64,000 nt of DNA, taken from the NCBI GenBank assembly GCA_016713225.1, contig JADJPO010000001.1:992001-1056000 (forward strand). The letters are read 5' to 3'. The stretch comes from Kineosporiaceae bacterium. GTDB taxonomy: Bacteria > Actinomycetota > Actinomycetes > Actinomycetales > Kineosporiaceae. The translations under genes were made by a program, and so were the position numbers. The notes beneath the pieces were generated by a model. The model was given only the letters and a program-made list of their open reading frames with translations, did not search any database and was not told the DNA's origin. Position 1 is the stretch's first letter, and every line of letters begins with the position of its first letter. Below are positions 25,908 through 35,154 of the stretch, piece by piece.

Positions 25908-26999
25908 TCAGCGCAGTGCGACGTACCGTTCGATCCCCACGATCGTGGCGCGACGTCCACTCGGGTGGATCACATGGGCCACCAAGACCTCGCCGGGCGC
26001 CAGATAGGGGTCGTCCTGCGGTACGTGTTTGATCAACTCTCGCGTGGTCCGCTCGCGAAGCGCCCGGAACACCCCCGCCAGCACCGGGCGGTGGGTGCAC
26101 ATCGCCGACCGCCGCTCCCGCTCGATCAGGTCGAACAGGTGACGGCGCGCCTTGTTGGGGTCGCGCCGGAAGGCTCGTTCGGTGAGTCCACCCTTGGTGC
26201 GGATCTTCACCTTGGCCAGCGCCGCGTACGGGGTGACGGTGTCGACGCATCGACGCCAGGACGAGCTCAGCAGGTACTCGGGCTGCCAACAGGCCAGCAG
26301 CGAGGCGAGCGAGGCTGCCTGTCGTCGGCCCGAGGCGATCAGCGGTCGGTCGGCGTCGGCCCTGGCCCAGGCATCGCGCGGCCGTGCCGTGCCGTGCCGG
26401 ATGATCAGCACCGGGGTCGTGTCCAACTCACCGTCCGCAGCCATCGCCGCCAGGACATCCAGCGGCGCCGCGTCGGTCGGGTGGGCCAGCAGCTCACCGA
26501 CCTGCTCCAGCGGCACCCACGCCACGCCGTCCACCTCGGTCGTCGGAGCCGTGGCCCGGCCCTGATGCAGCGCCCGTCCGGCCCAGTAGCTGGACTGCTT
26601 CACCGCGCCGTTCTGGTCGATGTAGCGCACCGAGGGCAGCGCGCGGCCCAGGACCGCCTCGACACCGGTCTCCTCGGCCAGCTCCCGGATGGCGCACTCG
26701 GGCAGGCTCTCACCGACTTCGAGCTTTCCCTTGGGGAACGACCAGTCGTCGTACTTGGGCCGATGCACCATGAGCAGTTCGAGGCCGGCAGGCGTCGTCC
26801 GCCAGCACAGGACGCCGGCGGCCAACACCGTTGGCGCGGTCCCGTTGAGCGAGGCCGCCGCGAACCCATTGGACGCCGCCGACCCTCGCGCGGTGCTCGC
26901 CGTCGCTGCCGACCCGGCCGATGCCGCCGATTCGGCCGACGGCAAAGCCGCATCTGCGGGCTGCTCCGCGCTGGACTCGACCCCCGGCGAGGTGGACAA
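25908..26999 (-). CDS. mutT1: Nudix hydrolase fused to histidine phosphatase (MutT1 type)
   Basis: A 363-residue two-domain protein. The Nudix domain has the box GKLEVGESLPECAIRELAEE starting near residue 91. The C-terminal histidine phosphatase domain starts LIIRHGTARPRD (Arg201-His202). This matches mycobacterial MutT1, which degrades 8-oxo-GTP/dGTP and diadenosine polyphosphates. The first 55 residues are Ala/Ser-rich. The start is TTG 26999 with GGAG just upstream. It lies 12 bp after ppk, the same order as in mycobacteria, so the pair is probably an operon. Confidence 0.9.
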   Translation of the reverse strand: MSTSPGVESSAEQPADAALPSAESAASAGSAATASTARGSAASNGFAAASLNGTAPTVLAAGVLCWRTTPAGLELLMVHRPKYDDWSFPKGKLEVGESLPECAIRELAEETGVEAVLGRALPSVRYIDQNGAVKQSSYWAGRALHQGRATAPTTEVDGVAWVPLEQVGELLAHPTDAAPLDVLAAMAADGELDTTPVLIIRHGTARPRDAWARADADRPLIASGRRQAASLASLLACWQPEYLLSSSWRRCVDTVTPYAALAKVKIRTKGGLTERAFRRDPNKARRHLFDLIERERRSAMCTHRPVLAGVFRALRERTTRELIKHVPQDDPYLAPGEVLVAHVIHPSGRRATIVGIERYVALR

Positions 27000-27011
27000 A
27001 GGCGCTCCGTT

Positions 27012-29342
27012 TCAGCGTCGTCGGGTGACTGCGCGCCGGCTGGGCCGGGTCGCGATCATGTGTGCCTGCAGGTCCCGACCTGGCTGGCCGTCCGTTCCGC
27101 CGTGGCGCACCCAGTCACCGTCCGGGCCGAGGTGCCACGAGATCGTCTCCTCGTCCATGGCCAGGGTCATCATCTGATCCAGCTCGGTCAGGTGACCCGG
27201 GTCGCTGAGGCGTACCAGGGCCTCGACCCGGCGGTCGAGGTTGCGGTGCATCATGTCCGAGCTGCCGATGTAGACCACCGGCTCGCCCTTGTTCTCGAAC
27301 CAGAACACGCGGGAGTGCTCCAGGTAGCGACCCAGGATGCTGCGCACCCGGATGTTCTCGCTCAGCCCGGGCACACCCGGCCGGATCGCGCAGATACCGC
27401 GCACCACGACGTCCACCGGAACCCCGGCCTGCGAGGCGCGGTACAGCGCATCGATCAGCACCTCGTCGACGATCGAGTTCATCTTCAACCGCACCCGCGC
27501 CGGGTGACCCTCGGCATGGTTGGCGATCTCACGGTTGACGCGATCGACCAGACCGCTGCGCAGCGACCGCGGGGCGACCAGCAGCCGCCGGTAGGCGGTC
27601 TTGGGCGCGTAGCCGGACAGCTGGTTGAACAGCCGGGTGAGGTCCTCGCCGACCTGGGGGTCGCAGGTGAGCAGGCCCAGGTCCTCGTAGAGCCGGGCGG
27701 TCTTGGGGTTGTAGTTGCCGGTGCCGACATGGCAGTAGCGGCGCAGGCCCTCGGCCTCCTGGCGCACCACGAGGCTCAGCTTGGCGTGGGTCTTGAGCCC
27801 GACGATGCCGTACACCACGTGCACGCCGGCCTGCTCCAGCTTGCGCGCCCAACTGATGTTGGCCTGCTCGTCGAACCGGGCCTTGATCTCGACCAGGGCG
27901 AGCACCTGCTTGCCGGCCTCGGCCGCGTCGATCAGGGCATCGACGATCGGGGAGTCACCGCTGGTGCGGTACAGGGTCTGCTTGATCGCCAGCACCCGCG
28001 GGTCGGCGGCTGCCTGCTCCAGGAAGGCCTGCACGCTGGTCGAGAAGGAGTCGTACGGGTGGTGCAGCAGGATGTCGCGAGCCCGGATCGCCGCGAACAC
28101 GTCGCTCGGCTTGGCGGTCTCGACCTCGTTGAGGTGGCGGTGGGTCTTGGGCAGGTACTTGGGGTAGTGCAGCTCGGGGACGTCGAGATCCGCGATGGTG
28201 TTCAGACCGCGCAGGTCGAGGGGCTCGGAGAGGTTGTAGACCTCGGCGCCGCTCACACCCAGCTCGCGAACCAGCAGCTCGAGCACGTGGTTGTCGATGG
28301 TCGAGGCGACCTCGAGCCGCACCGGCGGCCCGAACCGGCGCCGCAACAGCTCCTTCTCGAGGGCCTGCAGCAGGTTCTCGGCGTCGTCTTCCTCGACCTC
28401 GAGGTCCTCGTTGCGGGTCACCCGGAAGGTGTGGTGCTGCAGGACCTCCATGCCCGGGAACAGCTGATCGAGGTGCACCGCGATCACGTCCTCGACCGGC
28501 ACGAACCGGGAGTGGTGCAGGTCGTCGCCGTCCACGCGGATGAAGCGGGGCAGCAGCGGCGGCACCTTGACCCGGGCGAAGTGCTCCTTGTCGGTCACCG
28601 GGTTGCGCAGGATGACGGCCAGGTTGAGCGACAGGCCGGAGATGTAGGGGAACGGGTGCGCCGGGTCGACCGCCAGTGGGGTCAGCACGGGGAAGACCTG
28701 CTCGCGGAAGAAGGTGTGCAACCGGTCTTGCTCGGAGGCGGACAGAGCGTCCCAGTGCACCAGGGCGATACCGGCCTCGCGCAGCGATGGGGCCACCTCG
28801 TCGGTGTAGATCTTCGCGTGCTCCGACATCATCTCGTGAGCGCGCTCGCTGATCGCCTCGAGCAGGTCACGCGGTTCGAGGCCACTGGCCGCGGTCACCG
28901 CCAGCCCGGTCGCGATCCGGCGCTTGAGACCGGCCACGCGCACCATGAAGAACTCGTCCAGGTTGCTGGCGAAGATCGCGAGGAACCGGGCACGTTCCAG
29001 CAACGGCAGGTTCTCGTCCCGCGAGAGTTCGAGCACCCGGGTGTTGAAGGCCAACCACGACAGTTCGCGATCGAGGAACCGGTCGCTGCGCAGCGGTTCG
29101 GGCTCGGCCGGGACGCCGACTGCCCGGCCGTCACTCGCGGCGCCCGACACCGGGGCGCCGGGCGCTGGCGGCGAGGTGGGTGCTGCCTCGTCCGGAAGCG
29201 GCGCGGCGGCACCGTTGGAGGGCGCGGCGTCCTTGGCGCTCGACGCGGCCATGACGGCGGCAACGGAGGTGCGGGTACGAGAGGTTCGCGGCCGCCGGGC
29301 AGGGCCGGCAGGCGACGCCGGGGTCGTCGCGGAGCTGGTCAT
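27012..29342 (-). CDS. ppk1: Polyphosphate kinase 1
   Basis: It makes polyphosphate from ATP reversibly. The protein has about 776 residues including a disordered N-terminus of about 100 (Ala/Pro/Thr-rich). The PPK core starts at RFLDRELSWLAFNTRVLELS. The phosphorylated His lies in RRYCHVGTGNYN, the second catalytic His in RYLEHSRVFWFE. ATG 29342 is chosen; ATG 29351 or TTG 29369 would add three or nine residues. With Pst, PiT and a 5'-nucleotidase it makes this region a phosphate storage and supply block. Confidence 0.95.
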   Translation of the reverse strand: MTSSATTPASPAGPARRPRTSRTRTSVAAVMAASSAKDAAPSNGAAAPLPDEAAPTSPPAPGAPVSGAASDGRAVGVPAEPEPLRSDRFLDRELSWLAFNTRVLELSRDENLPLLERARFLAIFASNLDEFFMVRVAGLKRRIATGLAVTAASGLEPRDLLEAISERAHEMMSEHAKIYTDEVAPSLREAGIALVHWDALSASEQDRLHTFFREQVFPVLTPLAVDPAHPFPYISGLSLNLAVILRNPVTDKEHFARVKVPPLLPRFIRVDGDDLHHSRFVPVEDVIAVHLDQLFPGMEVLQHHTFRVTRNEDLEVEEDDAENLLQALEKELLRRRFGPPVRLEVASTIDNHVLELLVRELGVSGAEVYNLSEPLDLRGLNTIADLDVPELHYPKYLPKTHRHLNEVETAKPSDVFAAIRARDILLHHPYDSFSTSVQAFLEQAAADPRVLAIKQTLYRTSGDSPIVDALIDAAEAGKQVLALVEIKARFDEQANISWARKLEQAGVHVVYGIVGLKTHAKLSLVVRQEAEGLRRYCHVGTGNYNPKTARLYEDLGLLTCDPQVGEDLTRLFNQLSGYAPKTAYRRLLVAPRSLRSGLVDRVNREIANHAEGHPARVRLKMNSIVDEVLIDALYRASQAGVPVDVVVRGICAIRPGVPGLSENIRVRSILGRYLEHSRVFWFENKGEPVVYIGSSDMMHRNLDRRVEALVRLSDPGHLTELDQMMTLAMDEETISWHLGPDGDWVRHGGTDGQPGRDLQAHMIATRPSRRAVTRRR

Positions 29343-29384
29343 GCCCGGCATCGTTTCACGGCGAGGCAACTTGCCGTTAGGGAC

Positions 29385-30353
29385 TCAGGGCACCTTCGAG
29401 CCACCTGATCGCCGCACGTACATCACGTCGGTCTCGTGGTGGGCGAAACCCAGCGAGTGGTATACCGCCTTGGCTGCGGCGTTGTCGGCCTCGACGTAGA
29501 GCATCGCGCTGTTCAGCCCGGCCTCGGCGAGCCGGTGCAGCCCGGCCAGGGTCAGGCTGCGGCCCAGCCCACGACCCTGGTGCGCCGGGTCGACGCCGAC
29601 CACGTAGACCTCGCCGATCGGCTCGTGGGCATGTCCCGCCGGGGAGCCGTGCACCTTCGTCCAGTGAAAGCCGACCATCTCGGGGTGTTCGGCCTCACCC
29701 TCCTCGGCGATGAGAAACCCCTGCGGGTCGAACCAGGTCTCCGCCAGACGTACCTGAAGGTCACGGCTGGTCCAACCGCCCTGCTCCGGGTGATCGGCGA
29801 ACGCCCGGGCGTTCAAGGCCAGCCACGGGGCGTCGTCCGAGCCCGGGACGAAGCTGCGCAGCCGGACGCCGTCCGGCAGCGCGACCGGCGGAAGTGGCAC
29901 GTCGAGTCGACGGCGCCACTGTTCCAGCCGTCGCCCCTCGGCGAACCCCAGGGACGCCGCGAGCCGGCGGGCGGCCGGGTGCGAGCCGTGCGACCACAGT
30001 CGCAGCCGGCCGTCGGGGGAGGCCTCGACGGTCGCCTCCACCAGAGCACGCCCCACCCCCTGATCTCGCTCGGCAGGGTCGACCACCACCTCGGCGGCCG
30101 CTCCGTCGACCAGGTCGGTCGGGTCGAGATGGGCATATCCGACGATCCGGTCATCGGGCCGCAGGGCGAGCAGGTGTCGGTCTCCGCCGTCCGGCCGGCC
30201 GTCGTGGTCCCCACCGCGGAGCAGGTGCAACCGGACGTGTTCGCTCAACGGCTCGGTGCCGTCGGCGTGCGCTGCGTGGTGACACACCGCCGTCACGGCG
30301 CTCACCTGGGCAGGGGTGAGCAGCGGGGCGACGCGCACGGTCACCGAACTCAT
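29385..30353 (-). CDS. mshD: Mycothiol synthase MshD
   Basis: A 322-residue double-GNAT enzyme that acetylates Cys-GlcN-Ins with acetyl-CoA, the last step of mycothiol synthesis. The N-terminal GNAT shows VVDPAERDQGVGRALVEA; the C-terminal, catalytic one shows VGVDPAHQGRGLGRSLTL and LYVEADNAAAKAVYHSLGF, then ETDVMYVR as in MshD. The start is ATG 30353 with a -10 TAGGGT six bases upstream, predicting a leaderless mRNA. mshA lies 17 kb away in the same window. Confidence 0.93.
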   Translation of the reverse strand: MSSVTVRVAPLLTPAQVSAVTAVCHHAAHADGTEPLSEHVRLHLLRGGDHDGRPDGGDRHLLALRPDDRIVGYAHLDPTDLVDGAAAEVVVDPAERDQGVGRALVEATVEASPDGRLRLWSHGSHPAARRLAASLGFAEGRRLEQWRRRLDVPLPPVALPDGVRLRSFVPGSDDAPWLALNARAFADHPEQGGWTSRDLQVRLAETWFDPQGFLIAEEGEAEHPEMVGFHWTKVHGSPAGHAHEPIGEVYVVGVDPAHQGRGLGRSLTLAGLHRLAEAGLNSAMLYVEADNAAAKAVYHSLGFAHHETDVMYVRRSGGSKVP

Positions 30354-30359
30354 GCGCAG

Positions 30360-30365
30360 ACCCTA
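30360..30365 (-). promoter_or_regulatory. -10 element TAGGGT, predicted leaderless mshD
   Basis: On the minus strand TAGGGT, 6 nt, then ATG. No Shine-Dalgarno sequence fits. Confidence 0.6.
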
Positions 30366-30526
30366 CGAGGCCTGGCCGGGTGGCGTGGTCACGAGGCAGT
30401 GTCGCGCGGAGTCGGCGGGGTCGGCGTGGCCCGTTCGGGTGACGAGGAGGGCGCGGGGCAGTACCGTCCCGGACACCATCAGGCGGAGTTCGGCGAGGGG
30501 GCATCCTGGCCCCGGAGGAGACAACC

Positions 30527-32341
30527 ATGTTGCGACAGGAGCGCCGACGGCGCACTCTTCTCGGGCTGGCCGTGGCAAGCGCCACGGTGGCGGCCGTGTC
30601 CATGTCCTCAGCGGCCGTTGCGGCACCCACGCCGGTCGACCTGCAGATCCTGAGCTTCAACGACTACCACGGTCACCTGAAGCCACCGGCGGGCGCCGAC
30701 AGCCAGCTACCGGGCCAGGGTACGACCGCTCACGGCGGGGTCGAGTACCTGTCGAGCACGCTGTCGGCGTTGCGTGCCGGCAAGAAGAACACGCTCACCG
30801 TGGCCGCGGGTGACCTGATCGGGGGCAGTCCGTTCCTGTCCGGTCTGTTCCACGACGAGCCGAGCGTGGAGTCGCTGAACGCGCTGAAGCTCAACGTCTC
30901 GAGCGTGGGCAACCACGAGTTCGACGAGGGCGTGAGCGAGTTGCTGCGGATGCAGTACGGCGGCTGCCGCACCGACAGCGGGTGTTACCTGCCGACGCCG
31001 TACCGCGGGGCGAGGTTCCAGTACCTGGCGGCCAATGTGGCCTACGCCAACGGCGTCAAGGTCAAGGCTCCCGCCGGTAGCCGGGACTACGGCGACTGGT
31101 TCAGGTCGCGCACCGGTCGCACCATCCTGCCGCCCACCTGGGTCAAGGAGGTCGGCGATGTCAAGGTCGGCTTCATCGGCATGACCCTCGAGGCCACCCC
31201 CGAGTTGGTCGCGCAGGCCGGCATCAAGAACGTGACCTTCAAGGACGAGGTGGCCAGCGCCAACCTGGCCGCGGCCGACCTGGCCCAGCGCGGGGTCAAG
31301 GCGATCGTGGTGCTGATTCACGAGGGTGGCGTGCCGCCCACCGGTGCCGCCTACAACTTCCCGTGCACCGGTGAGAACACCGGATCGTCGATCTCGGGTC
31401 CGATCGTCGAGATCGCCCGGAACCTCGACGCCCGGATCGACATGGTGGTCAGCGGGCACACCCACCAGCCGTACACCTGCATGATCCCCGACCCGGCGGG
31501 CAACCCGCGATCGGTGACCAGTGCGATGGCGTTCGGCCGGTTGGTGACCGAGACCAACCTGAAGCTCGACCGTCGCACCAAGGACGTCATCCGTTCGTCG
31601 GTGGTCGCGGTGAACCGGCCCGTGCTGCGCACCGTCACGCCCGATCCGGTGCAGAGCGCGATCATCGCCAAGTGGGACGCGCTGTCCGCGCCGCTGGGCA
31701 ATCGCCTGGTCGGGTCGATCACGGCCGACATCAAGCGGGCCACCAATGCCGACGGGACGCCGGACAACCGGGCCGCCGAATCCAGCCTGGGTGACCTGAT
31801 CGCCGACGCCCAGCTCGACCGGACGACGGCCAACGGCGCCCAGATCGCCTTCATGAACTCCGGCGGCGTGCGAGCCGACCTGCTCTACGCCGGGTCGCCT
31901 GCCGGAGAGGGCGACGGCCAGGTGACCTACAGCGAGGCGTTCGCCGTCCAGCCGTTCGGCAACCTGCTCGTCACCCTGACCCTGACCGGCGCGCAGATCG
32001 ACACCGTGCTGGAGCAGCAGTTCAACAGTGCCCGGTCGCGCCCGATCCTGATCAACGGGGTCTCGCGCGGGTTCACCTACTCGTACTCGGCCTCGGCGCC
32101 GCAGGGCAGCAAGATCGACCCCGCCACGATCAAGCTCGACGGGGTCACCCTCAGCCCGACCGCGACCTACCGGGTGACGGTGAACAACTTCCTGGCCGAC
32201 GGCGGTGACGGCTTCGCCGAGCTGAAGAACGGCACCAACCGCGTCGGCGGCGGCGTCGATCTCGACGAGTTCGTCGCCTGGCTCGGCACCCACCCCGCCA
32301 CCGCACCCCCGAGCCCCACCCGCATCACCGTCCTGCCCTGA
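30527..32341 (+). CDS. Secreted 5'-nucleotidase/2',3'-cyclic phosphodiesterase family
   Basis: A 604-residue UshA/YfkN-like enzyme that releases phosphate from extracellular nucleotides. The signal peptide spans residues 1-34 (AVAAP). The metallophosphatase domain carries SFNDYHGHL, AAGDLIGGSPF, GNHEFDEG and VSGHTHQPY. The C-terminal 5'-nucleotidase domain has the substrate-binding pattern MNSGGVRADL and NFLADGGDGF. ATG 30527 is preceded by GGAGGAGA. It fits the phosphate theme as a scavenging enzyme. Confidence 0.92.
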   Translation: MLRQERRRRTLLGLAVASATVAAVSMSSAAVAAPTPVDLQILSFNDYHGHLKPPAGADSQLPGQGTTAHGGVEYLSSTLSALRAGKKNTLTVAAGDLIGGSPFLSGLFHDEPSVESLNALKLNVSSVGNHEFDEGVSELLRMQYGGCRTDSGCYLPTPYRGARFQYLAANVAYANGVKVKAPAGSRDYGDWFRSRTGRTILPPTWVKEVGDVKVGFIGMTLEATPELVAQAGIKNVTFKDEVASANLAAADLAQRGVKAIVVLIHEGGVPPTGAAYNFPCTGENTGSSISGPIVEIARNLDARIDMVVSGHTHQPYTCMIPDPAGNPRSVTSAMAFGRLVTETNLKLDRRTKDVIRSSVVAVNRPVLRTVTPDPVQSAIIAKWDALSAPLGNRLVGSITADIKRATNADGTPDNRAAESSLGDLIADAQLDRTTANGAQIAFMNSGGVRADLLYAGSPAGEGDGQVTYSEAFAVQPFGNLLVTLTLTGAQIDTVLEQQFNSARSRPILINGVSRGFTYSYSASAPQGSKIDPATIKLDGVTLSPTATYRVTVNNFLADGGDGFAELKNGTNRVGGGVDLDEFVAWLGTHPATAPPSPTRITVLP

Positions 32342-32364
32342 CCCCAACCCAACCCAACCCCGAG

Positions 32365-32467
32365 AACCCGCTCATGCTCCGCGGGTGACCGCTGATGCTC
32401 CGCGGGTGACGCATTTCGACCGGTTTTCGCCGGCGTCGCGTGTCACCCGCGGAGCATGACGCGGTTT
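32365..32467. repeat. Interspersed element S1, about 103 bp
   Basis: It contains two direct copies of ATGCTCCGCGGGTGAC (32374 and 32395 regions) and one inverted copy (GTCACCCGCGGAGCATGA, about 32441-32459), with AACCCGC and GCGGTTT at the ends. C-rich and G-rich tracts flank it. It lies between convergent genes. The same design recurs as S2 at 58296-58397. Confidence 0.85.
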
Positions 32468-32506
32468 GGGGGGTGATTCGGGGGGTGGGGTGGGGTGGGT
32501 CGTGGT

Positions 32507-33253
32507 TCAGGCGTCGACGCGTCCGGGGGATGCCTCGACCTCGGCCGGGGTGTCGCCGTCTGCATCGACGGCGCGCCCACTGGGGACGAAGCGATACCCC
32601 ACGTTGCGTACGGTGCCGATCAGGGCCTCGTTGTCGGTGCCCAATTTGGCGCGCAATCGGCGCACATGGACGTCGACCGTCCGGGTTCCGCCGAAGTAGT
32701 CGTACCCCCAGACCTCCTGCAGCAACTGCGCCCGGGTGAACACCCGGCCGGGATGCTGTGCGAGGTACTTGAGCAGCTCGAACTCCTTGTAGGTCAGGTC
32801 GAGGGAGCGACGTCGCAGCCGGGCGCTGTAGGTCGCCTCGTCGATCACCAGGTCACCGTTGCGGATCTCGCTGGACTCCGGCTCCCGATCGAGTTCGAGG
32901 GCACGACTGCGGGCGGTGGCCAGGCGTAGTCGCGCCTCCACCTCGGCCGGGCCCGCGGCGTCCAGCAGCACGTCGTCCATGCCCCAGTCGACGGCGACGG
33001 CGGTGAGGCCACCCTCGGTCAGCACCAGCAACAGGGGCGACGACAATCCCGTCGTGCGCAAGAGCCGGCACAGCGAGCGTGCGCCGGCGAGATCGCGGCG
33101 ACCGTCGACCAGGATCGCGTCGGCGACCGGGGCGTCGACCAGGACGGCGGGCTCGGCCGGCAGCACGCGCACCTGGTGGGCCAGCAGCCCCAGAGCGGGT
33201 AGCACCTCGGACGAGGGCGCCAGTGCGTTGGTGAGCAGGAGCAACTGGGCCAC
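32507..33253 (-). CDS. glnR: GlnR-type response regulator
   Basis: A 248-residue OmpR-family regulator closely matching actinobacterial GlnR, the global nitrogen regulator, in both its atypical receiver (LLLLTNALAPSSEVLPALGL, LLVLTEGGLTAV, WGMDDVLLD) and its winged helix (LDLTYKEFELLKYLAQHPGR, VWGYDYFGGTRTVDVHVRRL). GlnR proteins act without a partner kinase, and none is encoded next to it. A 13-residue acidic tail follows. Its order near mshD and pst genes matches what I recall from mycobacteria and Streptomyces. Confidence 0.93.
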   Translation of the reverse strand: MAQLLLLTNALAPSSEVLPALGLLAHQVRVLPAEPAVLVDAPVADAILVDGRRDLAGARSLCRLLRTTGLSSPLLLVLTEGGLTAVAVDWGMDDVLLDAAGPAEVEARLRLATARSRALELDREPESSEIRNGDLVIDEATYSARLRRRSLDLTYKEFELLKYLAQHPGRVFTRAQLLQEVWGYDYFGGTRTVDVHVRRLRAKLGTDNEALIGTVRNVGYRFVPSGRAVDADGDTPAEVEASPGRVDA

Positions 33254-33297
33254 GAGGCCTCCTTCCCAGGTGGGTTCGATGACCCGCCTGGTGTGTG

Positions 33298-33313
33298 ATC
33301 GCGAATGCGATCG
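33298..33313. promoter_or_regulatory. Inverted repeat in glnR upstream region
   Basis: GATCGC-GAAT-GCGATC lies about 45 bp upstream of glnR and before the divergent membrane-protein gene. It may be an operator or chance; no family was matched. Confidence 0.3.
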
Positions 33314-33411
33314 GGCCGCGCCGCGTCACTGCGGGAAGCGAGACGTCCACCCAGGATAGCGACCGGGAGATCGCGCGGGTCAGCTCGCCGGGATCTGTCA
33401 GGATGCCGGTC

Positions 33412-34152
33412 GTGATGTCACTGCTGTGCTCACTGGTCTCGGTGGCCCTGGCCGTCGGTCTCGTCGCTGCGGCGCACTGGGGTGCCACGGCGCTCGCGGG
33501 GGCCGTGGCGCTCGCCGTGGTGCTGGTCGCGCTGGGCTGGGGTGCGTTGCTGGAGCTCGAACGTTCGCGAGTCACCACCGCGGTGGTGATCGCGGTCAGT
33601 GGCCTGGGCGGCGTCGGGCTGGCGTTGCGCACCGCCGAACGGGTTCAGCCGTTGGCCGCCTTCGCCGGGCTGATCGCGGGCTGCGTCCTGTTGGCCTTCG
33701 CCCATCAGTTGCTGCGGCGTGACGGACGCGGCGGTTTGGTCGAATCGGTCACTGCCACACTCTCCGGTCAGGTCATCGCGGTGCTCGGTGCCGGGTGGAT
33801 GCTGCTGCCCGAGACCCGGCTCGGCCTGGCCGGGCTCACGGTCGCCGCCGCTGCCCTCGCGGGTTCGGTCGTCGTGGTCGGCCTGCCGATCGAGTCGAAT
33901 GTGCGCGGCTGGGCTGCCTTCGCCGCAGGGGCCGTGGTCGCCTCGCTGGCCGCCGTGGTGGTCTCGGACGGCGATCTGCTGGCCACGGCGTTGGTCGGGG
34001 TGGCCGTGGCGGCTGTGGCGTCCGGCACCACCATGTTGTTGCAGTCCCAGCACGCCGCCGTTCGGCTGATCGGTTTGCCCGCGGCGGCAGCCGGTCCGGT
34101 CTGCGCGGTGGGCACCGTGGCGTATGCGGTGGCGCGACTGTCGGGCAACTGA
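33412..34152 (+). CDS. Polytopic membrane protein of unknown function
   Basis: About 246 residues made almost wholly of seven or eight hydrophobic, Ala/Val/Gly-rich segments with short loops. One basic loop (HQLLRRDGRGG) marks a cytoplasmic face. No family motif is recognised. GTG 33412, ATG 33415 and ATG 33403 are all possible starts. It is divergent from glnR, which hints at shared control. Confidence 0.6.
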   Translation: MMSLLCSLVSVALAVGLVAAAHWGATALAGAVALAVVLVALGWGALLELERSRVTTAVVIAVSGLGGVGLALRTAERVQPLAAFAGLIAGCVLLAFAHQLLRRDGRGGLVESVTATLSGQVIAVLGAGWMLLPETRLGLAGLTVAAAALAGSVVVVGLPIESNVRGWAAFAAGAVVASLAAVVVSDGDLLATALVGVAVAAVASGTTMLLQSQHAAVRLIGLPAAAAGPVCAVGTVAYAVARLSGN

Positions 34153-34189
34153 GCCGTCCGGTTCGGGTTCGACATAGCAAGATGGGCAC

Positions 34190-34711
34190 ATGCCCATCGA
34201 GCTCTCCGCAGACATGCCGCCGCCCCTGGTTCCGCTGAGCTGGCTGGTGGGGGTGTGGGTCGGGGCCGGCGTGGTCGGCTACCCGACCATGGCGCAGGAC
34301 CAGCGCTTCGGCCAGGAGGTCGAGTTCGGTCACGACGGGCGGCCGTTCCTGTCCTACAGGTCGCGGACCTGGTTGCTGGACGAGGACGGCAACCAGGTGC
34401 GCCCGCTGGCCACCGAGACCGGCTTCTGGCGCACCGGCGGACCGGCCGAGGCCGGCGGCACCGAGGTCGAACTCCTGCTGACCCACCCGACCGGGTTCGT
34501 CGAGATCTACCACGGTGCCGTGGAGGGGCCGCGGATCACCATGGCCACCGATGTCGTCGCCCGGACGTCGACGGCCAAGGAGTACACCGGAGCCTCCCGC
34601 CTCTACGGCCTGGTCGAGGGGGATCTGTTGTGGACGATGGACATGGCCGCCATGGGCACGCCGCTCACGCCGCACGTCTCGGCGCAGTTGAAGCGGGTGA
34701 ATCTGAGCTGA
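34190..34711 (+). CDS. Nitrobindin-like heme protein (FABP-like/THAP4 family)
   Basis: A 173-residue beta-barrel protein. The family signature GxWxGxGxxxYPT is present (GVWVGAGVVGYPT, residues about 18-30), followed by strand-rich sequence and a terminal DMAAMGTPLTPHVSAQLKR where family members place the distal region and heme ligand. Nitrobindins bind ferric heme and interact with NO or peroxynitrite; that role is inferred from the family. It overlaps the Fur gene downstream by four bases. Confidence 0.85.
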   Translation: MPIELSADMPPPLVPLSWLVGVWVGAGVVGYPTMAQDQRFGQEVEFGHDGRPFLSYRSRTWLLDEDGNQVRPLATETGFWRTGGPAEAGGTEVELLLTHPTGFVEIYHGAVEGPRITMATDVVARTSTAKEYTGASRLYGLVEGDLLWTMDMAAMGTPLTPHVSAQLKRVNLS

Positions 34712-35154
34712 CCGCGCCTGTCGATGGCTCGGACCTGCTGGGCTCCGCGCTGCGCGCCCGGGGCCTGCGTGCCACCACCCAGCGGCGGTTGGTCGCCGAT
34801 GCCGTCGTGGCGTTGGGCCACGCCACGCCCGAGCAGGTGTGCGAGCGGGTGCAACAGAGCACTCCCGGCTTGAGTCTGTCGACGGTGTACCGCACGCTCG
34901 AACTGCTCGAAGAACTCGGCGTGGTCACCCACACCCACCTCACCCACGGTGCCTCGACCTACCACGCCCGGGGCGACGAGCAGCACATCCACCTGGTCTG
35001 CCATCGGTGCGGGGCCGTGGCCGAGGCGGACGCCGCGCTGGCGGTCGAACTGGCCGCTGCGGTGCTCGCCCGGCACGGTTTCGTCACCGACCTGTCCCAC
35101 CTGTCCCTGCACGGGCTCTGCGTCCGTTGCGCGTCCACCGAGGTCGTGACCTGA
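34708..35154 (+). CDS. Fur-family metalloregulator with apparent CTG start
   Basis: A repressor of about 148 residues. The winged helix covers residues 10-85 (GLRATTQRRLVADAVVALGH, STVYRTLELLEELGVVTH). The dimer domain has HIHLVCHRCG and CVRCAST, the two Cys pairs of a structural zinc site. The frame has no ATG, GTG or TTG near a suitable position; CTG 34708 overlaps the nitrobindin stop (CTGA) and fits the N-terminal length. The next TTG would cut off the first helix. It ends in TGATG with ygfZ. The metal (Fe, Zn or Mn) cannot be assigned. Confidence 0.85.
   Translation: MTAPVDGSDLLGSALRARGLRATTQRRLVADAVVALGHATPEQVCERVQQSTPGLSLSTVYRTLELLEELGVVTHTHLTHGASTYHARGDEQHIHLVCHRCGAVAEADAALAVELAAAVLARHGFVTDLSHLSLHGLCVRCASTEVVT

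Noticed and set aside
25965..29408. Open frame of 1147 codons on the + strand
   Set aside because: It is the antisense of the MutT1-like and ppk1 genes, whose proteins show complete catalytic motifs; the + frame shows only His/Arg/Gly/Gln-rich shadow sequence.
30707..32347. Open frame of 546 codons on the - strand
   Set aside because: It is antisense to the 5'-nucleotidase, which carries all its metal motifs.
32507..33253. MtrA or RegX3 paralogue
   Set aside because: The receiver sequence (LLLLTNALAPSSEVLPALGL) and the lack of a partner kinase gene are those of GlnR.
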